From positions 1 through 64,000 of the forward strand of contig CASFKY010000023.1 in assembly GCA_949295465.1 (NCBI GenBank): a stretch of 64,000 nucleotides of DNA, in the 5' to 3' direction. Within the stretch, counting starts at the first letter, position 1. Each line of letters starts with the position of its first letter. Position numbers and translations under genes: made by a program. Under the pieces are notes generated by a model. That model saw nothing but the letters and a program-made list of their open reading frames with translations, made no database searches and was not told where the DNA came from. This stretch comes from an uncultured Oscillospiraceae bacterium (lineage in GTDB: Bacteria > Bacillota > Clostridia > Oscillospirales > Ruminococcaceae). Of this stretch, positions 1-6,681 are shown one piece after another.

Positions 1-1
1 C

Positions 2-535
2 AGCCTGTTCTCGGCGCTGGTCTCCCTGGTGAAATATGTGGCCGACCCTCAGAACACCCTGCCCGCCATCACCTTCTGGCTGATGGGCAGCCTGTCGGGC
101 ACCACCCGCCGGTCCCTGGCCCTCAGCCTGCCCTTCTTGGGGGCGGGCATGGCGGTTCTGTACCTGCTGCGCTGGAAGCTGAACCTGCTGGCTCTGCCCC
201 AGGAGGAGGCCCTCAGCCTGGGTGTGCCGGTAAAAAAGCTGCGGGTGCTGGCGGTGGGGGCCGCCGCTCTCATCACCGCCGCGGTGGTCTCCCTCTGCGG
301 CCAGATCGGCTGGGTGGGGCTGCTGGTGCCTCATGCGGCCCGGATGATGGTGGGCGGCGACAACCGGCGGCTGGTGCCGGCCTGTTTTGGGCTGGGGGCG
401 GCCTTCTTTTTGGTGATCGACACCCTGGCCCGCTGCGCCACCGCGGCGGAAATTCCGGTGTCCATCCTGACGGCAGTGGTGGGGGCACCGCTCTTCATTC
501 TGCTGCTGCGCAAGACAGGGGGGGCGGGGCTGTGA
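2..535 (+). CDS. iron-chelate ABC transporter permease, FecCD family (5' truncated)
   Basis: C-terminal ~177 residues of a FecCD/BtuC-type permease; the reading frame is open back to the window edge, so the start lies outside. The visible part has several hydrophobic helices and the family hallmarks LGVPVKKLR, a cytoplasmic coupling segment that contacts the ATPase, and GxIGWVGLLVPHAARM. By family knowledge it forms a homodimeric channel in the cytoplasmic membrane passing ferric siderophore, haem or cobalamin delivered by a lipoprotein. The stop overlaps the GTG of the ATPase gene (GTGA), so the two are translationally coupled. Substrate cannot be told from this fragment; iron chelate is the commonest. 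Confidence 0.9.
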   Translation, partial: SLFSALVSLVKYVADPQNTLPAITFWLMGSLSGTTRRSLALSLPFLGAGMAVLYLLRWKLNLLALPQEEALSLGVPVKKLRVLAVGAAALITAAVVSLCGQIGWVGLLVPHAARMMVGGDNRRLVPACFGLGAAFFLVIDTLARCATAAEIPVSILTAVVGAPLFILLLRKTGGAGL

Positions 536-1353
536 AACTGGAAGTACAGGGAGGCAGCTTTGGCTACCCCGGCGGCCGGCCCCTTTTGCGGGGCATCTCC
601 TTTCAGGTTCAGAGCGGCCAAGTGCTCTCCATTCTGGGGCCCAACGGGGCGGGCAAGACCACCCTGCTGCGGTGTATGCTGGGGCTGCTGCCCTGGCAGG
701 AGGGCCGCACCCTGCTGGATGGCCAGCCGCTGGCAAATGACGCCCGCCGCTGGCAGACCATCGGCTATGTGCCCCAGCAAAAGCGGCCGGCCCTGGGGTG
801 CACCGCTCTCGAGATGGTGCTCTTGGGCCGCAGTCCCCGGCTGGGGCTCTGGGCCCAGCCCACCCGGCGGGACGAGGAGCTGGCCCGGGACTGTCTGGAG
901 CGGGTGGGGGCAGGAGCCCTGAGCGGTCGGCTTTGCAGCCAGCTCTCCGGCGGGGAGTACCAGCTGGTGCTCTTTGCCCGGGCCCTGGCGGTGCAGCCCC
1001 GCTTTCTGGTGCTGGATGAGCCGGAGGCCAATCTGGATTTCAAAAATCAGCAGAAGGTGCTGAAGGTGCTCCGGAGGCTCTGCCGGCAGGAGGGGCTGGG
1101 AGCTTTGTGGATCACCCACTCCCCCCAGAACGCCCTGGCCCTGGCCGACAGCGCCCTTTTGCTGAACCGTCAGGGGAAATACCGCTTTGGGCCGGCGGGG
1201 GCCACTCTCACCGGGGAGAACCTGAGCTGGTGCCTGGAAATGCCGCTGGAACTCTGCCGGGTGCAGGCAGGGAAAAGCCAGGGCTGGTGTGTGCTGCCCC
1301 TGGAGGACAGCGGGAAAGGAAGAGAGGAATGGAACCAACAAGAATCGCCCTGA
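532..1353 (+). CDS. ABC transporter ATP-binding protein, iron-chelate type (FecE-like)
   Basis: 273-residue ATPase partner of the upstream permease. Walker A GPNGAGKT at residues 36-43, Q-loop PQQKR near 81, signature LSGGE at 138-142, Walker B FLVLDEPE at 158-165 and switch histidine H196 are all intact, so it should hydrolyse ATP to drive uptake. Length and motif spacing match FecE/FhuC/BtuD. GTG start at 532 overlaps the permease stop. The last ~55 residues extend beyond the usual ATPase core, and the 3' end overlaps the next gene by 25 bp. Cytoplasmic, membrane-associated. Confidence 0.93.
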   Translation: MKLEVQGGSFGYPGGRPLLRGISFQVQSGQVLSILGPNGAGKTTLLRCMLGLLPWQEGRTLLDGQPLANDARRWQTIGYVPQQKRPALGCTALEMVLLGRSPRLGLWAQPTRRDEELARDCLERVGAGALSGRLCSQLSGGEYQLVLFARALAVQPRFLVLDEPEANLDFKNQQKVLKVLRRLCRQEGLGALWITHSPQNALALADSALLLNRQGKYRFGPAGATLTGENLSWCLEMPLELCRVQAGKSQGWCVLPLEDSGKGREEWNQQESP

Positions 1354-1583
1354 TCGGGATCGTGGTGGAAGAGCCGGACTCGGTGGAGCAGATGAACCGT
1401 CTGCTCCATCAGTATGCCCCCTACATCATCGGGCGGATGGGCATCCCCTACCGGGAAAAAGGGCTCTCCCTCATCAGCATCGCCCTGGATGCTCCCCAGC
1501 CGGTGATCAGCGCCCTCTCGGGCAAGCTGGGGATGCTGCCCGGGGTGAGCACCAAGACCCTGTATTCCAAGGCAGAAAAATAA
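1329..1583 (+). CDS. TM1266-like small regulator (putative iron-only hydrogenase system regulator)
   Basis: 84-residue ferredoxin-like (ACT/NikR-fold type) protein. The N-terminal MEPTRIALIGIVVEE strand, the central IIGRMGIPYREKGLSLISI and the C-terminal KLGMLPGVSTKTLYSK match the TM1266 family, which often sits beside [FeFe]-hydrogenase maturation genes; no hydrogenase gene is in this window. The ATG at 1329 lies inside the ATPase gene, preceded by an AGGAAGAGAGGA-type Shine-Dalgarno, so it is probably co-translated with the transporter. The link with iron import is contextual inference. A strong hairpin follows at 1599. Confidence 0.75.
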   Translation: MEPTRIALIGIVVEEPDSVEQMNRLLHQYAPYIIGRMGIPYREKGLSLISIALDAPQPVISALSGKLGMLPGVSTKTLYSKAEK

Positions 1584-1598
1584 GCAGAAAATGGCAAG

Positions 1599-1638
1599 AG
1601 CCCCCGGGCTTCTCCGTGAGGAGAGGCCCGGGGGCTTT
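1599..1638 (+). terminator. terminator hairpin after the ABC operon
   Basis: 11-bp arms AGCCCCCGGGC / GCCCGGGGGCT (1599-1609 and 1626-1636) with a short T tract. It lies between convergent genes and could also stop transcription arriving from the minus-strand gene ending at 1652. Confidence 0.75.
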
Positions 1639-1651
1639 GGTACAGGAGAAA

Positions 1652-3025
1652 TTATTCGCTCAGGTCCACCGTAAAGCTGAGGGGTTCAGGGGCCTGCCAC
1701 AGCCGGCTGTACTGGGGGCAGAGCCAGGCCTCGTCATAGGGGTAGTCTTCCAGGTAGAGGGTGACCTGGAAGGAGTCTTCCGGGCAGTCCTTTGGCGTGC
1801 CGCCGCTGCCCCAGCTGTGATACTCCCACAAATTGCCCTCCGAATCGTAGTATTCGGTGCGGAAGATCTGGTGGAAATGGGATTCCTTGCGATACCGGGC
1901 CAGAAAGCTCACCTCCCAGCCGGCGCCGGTGCGCTTGGCGTCGTAAAAGCTCACCCCTTCGGGCAGGGGGCCGGTCTTGCCGCCGGCCAGGTCCACCCAT
2001 ACCCGCTCGTCGGCCTTGTCCAGCCATTCGGCCCCGGTGACCCGGATGGTGAGGGAGTCGGCGTCCTCAAAATAGGGGCTCTCGGCCCGGTAGGAGGTCA
2101 TGGTGTGGCTCTCGCCCGAGCCGGTGGCGGTGACCCCGTTGGCTACCGGCTCGTATACATGGCCGCCGCCCTCCACCGTGAAGAAGAGCTGGGTGAGCCA
2201 GGCGGTGTTCTCCGCCGATTCTTCCAGGTCCAGCCGCAGGTGGGTGGGGTAGATTTCCAGCCGGGTGAAAGTGAAGGTCTGGCCGTCCAGGGTGAGGGTC
2301 TGGTCCAGGGGGAGCTGACGGCCCGAGGCGGTGAAGGTGGGGTCAAAGTGCAATTCAAAAGAGAAGGTGGCGAGGGGGTCCGGCTCGGAGGCCGGGTCCG
2401 TCCAGGGCTCCTCCCCAACCTGCTGGTCTGCGGGTTCGGCAAGGGGGTCTTCCTCCGGGTCCTGCCAGACATCCAGTTCCAGCAGGAGGGCGTCAGGCAC
2501 ATTCTCCTCCACAAAATCCACGGTCAGGCTGCGAAGCTCCCCGTTGGGTACGTCCCAGCTGTTCAGCCCGTAGGAGCAGGGGGGCGGGGCCGAGCTGTCT
2601 GGGGAGAGGATCCGGGGCTCCTCCCGCAGGGGGCCGCCGCTCTCGGCATCCAGCCGGTAAAAGATGTTCACCTGCTTTTGGTCCACGATCAGGTATTCCA
2701 CCCGGGCGGTGAGGCCGTTTTGGGTCTGGGTCAGGTCCAGGGGCTGGACATACTCGTTGTCCACGGCCCGGCTCAGGGAGGGGGAGAAGGTGACCGCCGC
2801 GGCCAGCTCCCGCAAAAAGGGCACCCGGGAGCAGGCATAGGCCACCGGGGCGCAGAAATTCACCAGCAGCACAAAGCAGCAGGCAAACCCCGCCAGGCTC
2901 AGGGCCGGGCGAAGCACCCGGCGGCGGCGCAGCCGGGCTTTGGCCCGGGGCAGAGTGGTTTCCAGGGCGGGCGGTGTAGTTTCCAGCTCCCGCAGCAGGG
3001 CGGCATATTCCTCATTCCGATTCAT
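1652..3025 (-). CDS. DUF4179 single-pass membrane protein, putative anti-sigma factor
   Basis: 457 residues: cytoplasmic N-terminal ~40 residues rich in Arg, one hydrophobic segment at about 39-58 (LSLAGFACCFVLLVNFCAP), then a long extracytoplasmic part. The stretch after the membrane helix (AVDNEYVQPLDLTQTQNGL..VEYLIVDQKQVNIFYRL) is typical of DUF4179, found in proteins encoded next to ECF sigma factors. Its ATG overlaps the sigma stop by 4 bp, so both are made from one mRNA. By family analogy the N-terminus holds the sigma factor at the membrane and the outer domain senses an envelope signal; that role is inferred. It ends in acidic, aromatic-rich sequence. Confidence 0.75.
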   Translation of the reverse strand: MNRNEEYAALLRELETTPPALETTLPRAKARLRRRRVLRPALSLAGFACCFVLLVNFCAPVAYACSRVPFLRELAAAVTFSPSLSRAVDNEYVQPLDLTQTQNGLTARVEYLIVDQKQVNIFYRLDAESGGPLREEPRILSPDSSAPPPCSYGLNSWDVPNGELRSLTVDFVEENVPDALLLELDVWQDPEEDPLAEPADQQVGEEPWTDPASEPDPLATFSFELHFDPTFTASGRQLPLDQTLTLDGQTFTFTRLEIYPTHLRLDLEESAENTAWLTQLFFTVEGGGHVYEPVANGVTATGSGESHTMTSYRAESPYFEDADSLTIRVTGAEWLDKADERVWVDLAGGKTGPLPEGVSFYDAKRTGAGWEVSFLARYRKESHFHQIFRTEYYDSEGNLWEYHSWGSGGTPKDCPEDSFQVTLYLEDYPYDEAWLCPQYSRLWQAPEPLSFTVDLSE

Positions 3026-3492
3026 GCGTCTCCCTCCTTTTCACAGAGTTCCAGCCGCAGCAGGGCCAGGGCCCGGCGCTGGCGGGTGGCGGCAGTGCCA
3101 GGCGGGATCTCCAGGATGCGGGCCGTCTCGGCCAGGGTGTAGCCCGAAAAATATCGGAGAATCACCACCTGGCTCAGCTCGGGGGACAGCCGGAGGATCG
3201 CCTCTTTGAGAGGCAGGGCATCCAGCCCGCCGTCGGGGCCCTCCCGGTCTTCCAGGGGCTGAAACCGGCGCTGCCGCTTTTGCTCCCGGCAGCACTCGTT
3301 GAGCAGGATTCGGGTGAGCCAGGTGGTAAAAAACTCCGGCTGGCGCAATTTGTGCAGCCCCCGAAGCCCTTTGTACACTGCTTCGTCCACCGCGTCCAGG
3401 GCCAGGGCCTCGCTGCCTAAGTAGAGGAAGACGGTGCGGTAGAGCCGGGCGCGCAGCTGCTGGACCGCAAGGGCGTATTCTTCCTGGGTCAT
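3022..3492 (-). CDS. ECF-type RNA polymerase sigma-70 factor
   Basis: 156 residues with only sigma region 2 (residues ~20-75, including TTWLTRILLNECC) and region 4 (~95-150, SPELSQVVILRYFSGYTLAETARIL followed by a helix-turn-helix recognition helix). This is the layout of extracytoplasmic-function sigma factors of the SigV/SigW kind. It directs RNA polymerase to a small regulon, usually its own operon included, but no convincing ECF promoter (AAC-N16-CGTC type) was found in the 90 bp upstream. First gene of a two-gene operon with the DUF4179 protein. RBS AGAAAGGAGG sits just before the ATG. Confidence 0.88.
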   Translation of the reverse strand: MTQEEYALAVQQLRARLYRTVFLYLGSEALALDAVDEAVYKGLRGLHKLRQPEFFTTWLTRILLNECCREQKRQRRFQPLEDREGPDGGLDALPLKEAILRLSPELSQVVILRYFSGYTLAETARILEIPPGTAATRQRRALALLRLELCEKEGDA

Positions 3493-3574
3493 GGCGGGCC
3501 TCCTTTCTGTTTGGGTCCTTCTGCCTGTTAGACCTTCGGGGGGCGTGTTTTTATTGGGGCGGAAAAAATTTTTT

Positions 3575-3609
3575 TCAAAATAAAAGGGCCGCCCTTTGCC
3601 GGGCGGCCC
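3575..3609 (-). terminator. terminator of the lipid kinase gene
   Basis: Read on the minus strand, GGGCCGCCC / GGGCGGCCC arms (3601-3609 and 3586-3594) are followed by a T-rich tail (TTTTATTTTG). Confidence 0.8.
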
Positions 3610-3631
3610 GGATGCCGGGATTTTTGCGGGC

Positions 3632-4558
3632 TCAAAGCCCCTCGTCGCTGCCGGCCTCCTGCCGGGGCAGCATGATGGAGACGGCCTGGGGTGCTACCGA
3701 GATCTCGGCAGTGTCCGGCGTGCCCCCGTACTCCCCATCCAGGGTCCAGGCTGTGCGCTGGAAGGCGGTGAACCGGATGCGGTCGGTCTGGAACAGGCGC
3801 ACATAGGGGTTTTCCTCCCCACGGGTCAGGGCCGCCAGGATCTGCTCCCCCTCCCGCAGGGTAGCAGGGGCCTTGATGAGCATCACCTCAAACAGGCCGT
3901 CGTCCAGCCGCACCTGCCGGGCGTTGGGGGCGGTGAAGCCTCCCACCGAGGTGGCGTTGGTGACCGAGCCGTACAGGTATTCCTCCTCCTCGGTCTGGCC
4001 GTCGTGCTCCACCTTCATGTGGCAGCGGCAGCTCATGCTCTCGGGCAATGAGAGGATCCCCTTCAGCACATAGGCCGCGTGGCCCAGGGCGTTTTTGGTG
4101 TCCTGAGGGGTGGAGTAGCTCACCGCCGTGAAGGCTCCGAAGGCGGCCACATAGTTGAAATAGGTCTGGTTGAAGCGGCCGATGTCATAGGGGAAGGGCC
4201 GCCCGTCCGCCAGGGCCGCGCAGCCCTGTTCCAGGTCCAGGGCAAGGCCCAGACTGTTGGCAAAATCGTTGGTGCTGCCCCCGGGCAGATAGCCCAGCCG
4301 GGGCCGGCGGTCCAGGGCCATCAGGCCGCAGATCACATGGTTCAGGGTGCCGTCGCCGCCGCAGCAGGCCACCAGGTCAAAGCGGCCGCCGCACTCGGCT
4401 AGCAGCTTTTCGGCGGTGAGGCCGTGGGCCGGCAGCAGGGGATAGACTGTGGTTTCGCAGCCCCGCAGGGCCAGGGCCTCCACCATCCGATAGGTGTTCT
4501 GGCGTGCGCTGCCGGTGCCTGCCGAGGGGTTTACCAGCAAAAGCACCTTTTTCCTCAT
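3632..4558 (-). CDS. diacylglycerol kinase-family lipid kinase (YegS/BmrU type)
   Basis: 308 residues. The N-terminal NPSAGTGSA and the nucleotide-binding GGDGTLNHVICGL are hallmarks of the DAGK catalytic domain (PF00781); LPGGSTNDFANSLGL is the GxxNDxA motif of the same fold. Members phosphorylate diacylglycerol or related lipids with ATP at the cytoplasmic face of the membrane, recycling lipid or making lipid-linked precursors; the precise substrate is not visible. The start at 4558 is preceded by AAAGGAGGAACCG. The frame stays open further upstream but the extension is non-conserved. Monocistronic, diverging from yaaL. Confidence 0.88.
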   Translation of the reverse strand: MRKKVLLLVNPSAGTGSARQNTYRMVEALALRGCETTVYPLLPAHGLTAEKLLAECGGRFDLVACCGGDGTLNHVICGLMALDRRPRLGYLPGGSTNDFANSLGLALDLEQGCAALADGRPFPYDIGRFNQTYFNYVAAFGAFTAVSYSTPQDTKNALGHAAYVLKGILSLPESMSCRCHMKVEHDGQTEEEEYLYGSVTNATSVGGFTAPNARQVRLDDGLFEVMLIKAPATLREGEQILAALTRGEENPYVRLFQTDRIRFTAFQRTAWTLDGEYGGTPDTAEISVAPQAVSIMLPRQEAGSDEGL

Positions 4559-4612
4559 GGGTCGGTTCCTCCTTTGCGGGGGCGGGGCGCGCCCCCTGGC
4601 TGTTCTAAAGAG

Positions 4613-4618
4613 ATTATA
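4613..4618 (-). promoter_or_regulatory. extended -10 promoter of the lipid kinase gene
   Basis: Minus strand reads TGGTATAATC: TATAAT preceded by TG-n. No good -35 at 16-18 bp. A small hairpin (GAGCCC / GGGCTC, 4627-4644) lies just upstream. Confidence 0.5.
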
Positions 4619-4735
4619 CCATCCCGGAGCCCGTTTATGGGCTCTGGCCCCAAAAAAGTTGGCAGGGAAAGGAATGTTGGGCCGGGGTGGGGCGTACCAT
4701 GTACCAAAACCACCGAACAAGGAGGGAAAAGGTAC

Positions 4736-4993
4736 ATGCCGTCCAAAAAAATGCCGGTGTTCTGGCCCCGCCGCCAGGACCCTGTGGACAGGGACCTGCT
4801 TCTCTACCAGCCCACTCTGGAAGAGGAGATCCGGGACTGCCTGGAGCAGATGCGCCACAACGAGATGCTCTTTTCGCTGGAGGTGGAGGAGGACCTGATA
4901 GACCAGCGTATCTATGAGCGGAAAGCCCTGCTCTGCCGTTACCACTACTTACAGGCCAAGGCGCGGGCCCTGGGGCTGCGCGCCATCCTGTGA
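4736..4993 (+). CDS. yaaL: YaaL-like DUF2508 family protein
   Basis: 85 residues, predicted all-helical and charged (EEEIRDCLEQMRHNEMLFSLEVEEDLIDQRIYE), matching DUF2508/YaaL. The family function is unknown. In many Firmicutes it sits directly before bofA, as here, which is the main support for the name. The ATG at 4736 follows a GGAGGGAAAAGG ribosome-binding site; longer upstream extensions lack family similarity. The stop overlaps the GTG of the next gene. Confidence 0.8.
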   Translation: MPSKKMPVFWPRRQDPVDRDLLLYQPTLEEEIRDCLEQMRHNEMLFSLEVEEDLIDQRIYERKALLCRYHYLQAKARALGLRAIL

Positions 4994-5244
4994 GCGGGTG
5001 GATCTGGGCCCTGGCGGCGGTTCTGCTGCTGGCGGTGAGCCGGGCAGCCGCCTCCGGGCCCCACCCGGTGGGCCGGGCCTGCCTGTCGGCCCTGTGCGGG
5101 GTGAGCACCCTGGGGGCGGTGAACCTGCTGGCCCCCTACACCGGGGTGAGCATCGCCCTCAATTACGGCACCGCCTTTGCGGCGGTGGTGCTGGGCATGC
5201 CCGGGGTGGCGGGGATGCTGTTCCTGCGGGTCTTATTTCTGTGA
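4990..5244 (+). CDS. bofA: BofA-family protein, pro-sigmaK processing inhibitor
   Basis: 84 residues, very hydrophobic, with two to three membrane segments. The family core is visible: LGAVNLLAPYTGVSIALNYGT followed by VVLGMPGVAGMLFL. In Bacillus, BofA sits in the outer forespore membrane and restrains the SpoIVFB protease that activates sigmaK; in Clostridia the partner is less certain. GTG start chosen because it overlaps the yaaL stop (GTGA), implying translational coupling. The 3' end overlaps the convergent queH gene by 12 bp. Confidence 0.85.
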   Translation: MSGWIWALAAVLLLAVSRAAASGPHPVGRACLSALCGVSTLGAVNLLAPYTGVSIALNYGTAFAAVVLGMPGVAGMLFLRVLFL

Positions 5245-5892
5245 GGGAGCCTGGGCCGCCCCGGCGGCGCTCTCCTCGTCAAAGCCCCGTGCCCGGGCGC
5301 TGAACTCGCAGCCGCAGTAGGCCTGGCGGTACAGCCCGTACTGGGCGCTCAGCTCCAGGCTGCGCTTGTAGCCGTCCCGCTTGCGGAACTCGCTGGGCAG
5401 GTGCCGCACCCCGTATTTTTCCTCCAGTTCCTGGCCGATCTGGTTGATCCGCACCGGGTCCTTTAAGGGGGAGACCGAGAGGGTGGTGGTGAACCACTCA
5501 AAGCCGTGGTCGGCGGCGTAGCGGGCGGCCCGCTCCATCCGCAGCCGGTAGCAAAGGGTGCAGCGGTTCCCCTTTTCGGGCTCGGCTTCCAGACCCTGCA
5601 CCGCCCGGTAAAATTCGGCCGGGTCGTAGGTGTCCTCCACCAGCTCCACATCCAAAGGGTGGGCCAGGCTGAGGAAGCGGGCCAGCTCCCCCTGCCGCCG
5701 CTGGTATTCGGCAGCGGGCCAGATGTTGGGGTTATAGTAGAGCACTGTCACCCGGAAGTGCCGGCAGAGCATCTCCAGCACCGAGCTGGAGCAGGGGCCG
5801 CAGCAGGCGTGCAGCAGCAGGCGGGGGCGGCTTTGCCCCAGCTGTTCCAGCACCCGGTCCATCTGCTGGACATAGTTGGGCCGATTGGCCAT
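5233..5892 (-). CDS. queH: epoxyqueuosine reductase QueH
   Basis: 219 residues. The N-terminal LLLHACCGPCSSSVLE, the mid-protein NRCTLCYRLRME and the C-terminal AYCGCEFSARAR carry the conserved cysteines of the QueH (DUF208) family, which in the studied member hold an iron-sulfur cluster and an extra iron. It makes the last step of queuosine synthesis in tRNA, reducing epoxyqueuosine to queuosine, and replaces cobalamin-dependent QueG in anaerobes. Single-gene unit; other que genes are absent from the window. No preQ1 riboswitch was recognised upstream. Convergent, slightly overlapping bofA. Confidence 0.92.
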   Translation of the reverse strand: MANRPNYVQQMDRVLEQLGQSRPRLLLHACCGPCSSSVLEMLCRHFRVTVLYYNPNIWPAAEYQRRQGELARFLSLAHPLDVELVEDTYDPAEFYRAVQGLEAEPEKGNRCTLCYRLRMERAARYAADHGFEWFTTTLSVSPLKDPVRINQIGQELEEKYGVRHLPSEFRKRDGYKRSLELSAQYGLYRQAYCGCEFSARARGFDEESAAGAAQAPSQK

Positions 5893-5930
5893 AAAACGTC
5901 ACCTCGCAAAAATCCAGGGTTTGCGCCGGA

Positions 5931-5971
5931 CGCAGGGCACCCCACAGGGAGCCCTGTGCCCGGCGTTTTTT
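5931..5971 (+). terminator. terminator-like hairpin facing out of the bofA/queH overlap
   Basis: Arms CGCAGGGCAC / GTGCCCGGCG (9 of 10 pairs; 5931-5940, 5956-5965) then six T. On the plus strand it could stop bofA transcripts that run antisense through queH; on the minus strand it would be a leader hairpin of queH. Confidence 0.5.
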
Positions 5972-6177
5972 ACTTTGTTTTCAATCTGTTCAAAAGTGTA
6001 CCACAAAACTGCCACAAATGGGGAGTATCCTAAAATCACAGCAAAGAAACAATGCCCCGGGCGCTGCGGAATACTGCGGCGTTCGGCCACTGAACCCCGC
6101 CCATGCCAGCGCCCCGGCAGGGGCCCGGGCGGGTCAGACAACCATCCCCCTTTCTGAACAGAAAGTCACCATAGACA

Positions 6178-6228
6178 GCAAAAACGGCGCGTGCGGTTTT
6201 CCTTTCTTTCCGCCCGCGCCGTTTTTGC
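6178..6228. terminator. long bidirectional hairpin, probable terminator
   Basis: 18 of 19 paired positions: left arm 6178-6196, right arm 6210-6228, pyrimidine-rich 13-nt loop. The stem base is A5/T5, so it can act as a terminator in both directions. The right arm overlaps the -35 of the next promoter. Confidence 0.5.
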
Positions 6229-6253
6229 GTTTTCGGGCCGGGTGTAGTATACT
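6225..6253 (+). promoter_or_regulatory. sigmaA-type promoter of the DUF896 gene
   Basis: TTGCGT, 17-bp spacer, TATACT; start of the gene 60 bp downstream. Confidence 0.7.
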
Positions 6254-6313
6254 AAAATCGTCCGTGAAAAACAAAGGGCCCGGCCCAGGGCGCCGGGCAA
6301 GGGAGAAGGCAGC

Positions 6314-6532
6314 ATGACACAGGAAAAAATCGCGCGCATCAACGAGCTGGCCAGAAAAAGCAAAACCCCCGAGGGCCTGACCGAGGCCGAAAAGGCCGAG
6401 CAGCAGGCGCTGCGCCGGGAGTATGTGGAGGACTGCAAGCGCAGCCTGAAAAGCCAGCTGGACGCCACCGTGGTGGTCTCGCCGGACGGCAGCCGCCGCC
6501 CCCTGCGGCCCAGGGAGAACAAAAAGAGCTGA
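6314..6532 (+). CDS. DUF896 (YnzC/UPF0291) family protein
   Basis: 72 residues. The N-terminal helical hairpin EKIARINELARKSKTPEGLTEAEKAEQQALRREY fits the two-helix fold of DUF896 proteins such as B. subtilis YnzC; the C-terminus (VVSPDGSRRPLRPRENKKS) is a flexible basic tail. Some family members are tied to the SOS response (YneA operon), but no LexA box was seen here, so no function is assigned. Start preceded by GGGAGAAGGCAGC. Stands alone before purA, which has its own promoter. Confidence 0.85.
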   Translation: MTQEKIARINELARKSKTPEGLTEAEKAEQQALRREYVEDCKRSLKSQLDATVVVSPDGSRRPLRPRENKKS

Positions 6533-6570
6533 AAAGTGGCCGCAAACCCCCGATTCTGTGAAAAAAACTC

Positions 6571-6599
6571 TTTTCAACCGGGGCCGGGTACAGTATAAT
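6571..6599 (+). promoter_or_regulatory. sigmaA-type promoter of purA
   Basis: TTTTCA, 17-bp spacer, TATAAT. The spacer and -10 resemble those of the promoter 346 bp upstream (16 of 20 positions). Leader of about 75 nt. Confidence 0.75.
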
Positions 6600-6681
6600 G
6601 AATGTTGGTTTTCGGGCCGCGTATCCCGGGCAGGGCGCGCGGAAAAGGCGGCCCCTGAGCATAGTGTAAGGGGATTGTAAA

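Larger units (their letters stand above)
5893..6313. other. 421-bp intergenic region between queH and the DUF896 gene
   Basis: No supported coding sequence. It holds a plus-strand terminator-like hairpin near queH (5931-5971), a very strong long hairpin (6178-6228) and a sigmaA-type promoter (6225-6253). The piece between 5980 and 6170 shows only short GC-rich inverted repeats and no feature I can name. Confidence 0.6.

Noticed and set aside
3493..3585. An ECF-type autoregulated promoter (AAAAAC ... GTCTAA) before the first sigma gene
   Set aside because: The spacing between the two blocks is about 13 bp instead of ~16, so it is not supported.
5893..6000. A preQ1 riboswitch upstream of queH
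   Set aside because: Neither the short preQ1-I pseudoknot signature nor a preQ1-II pattern could be traced; only a terminator-like hairpin is there.
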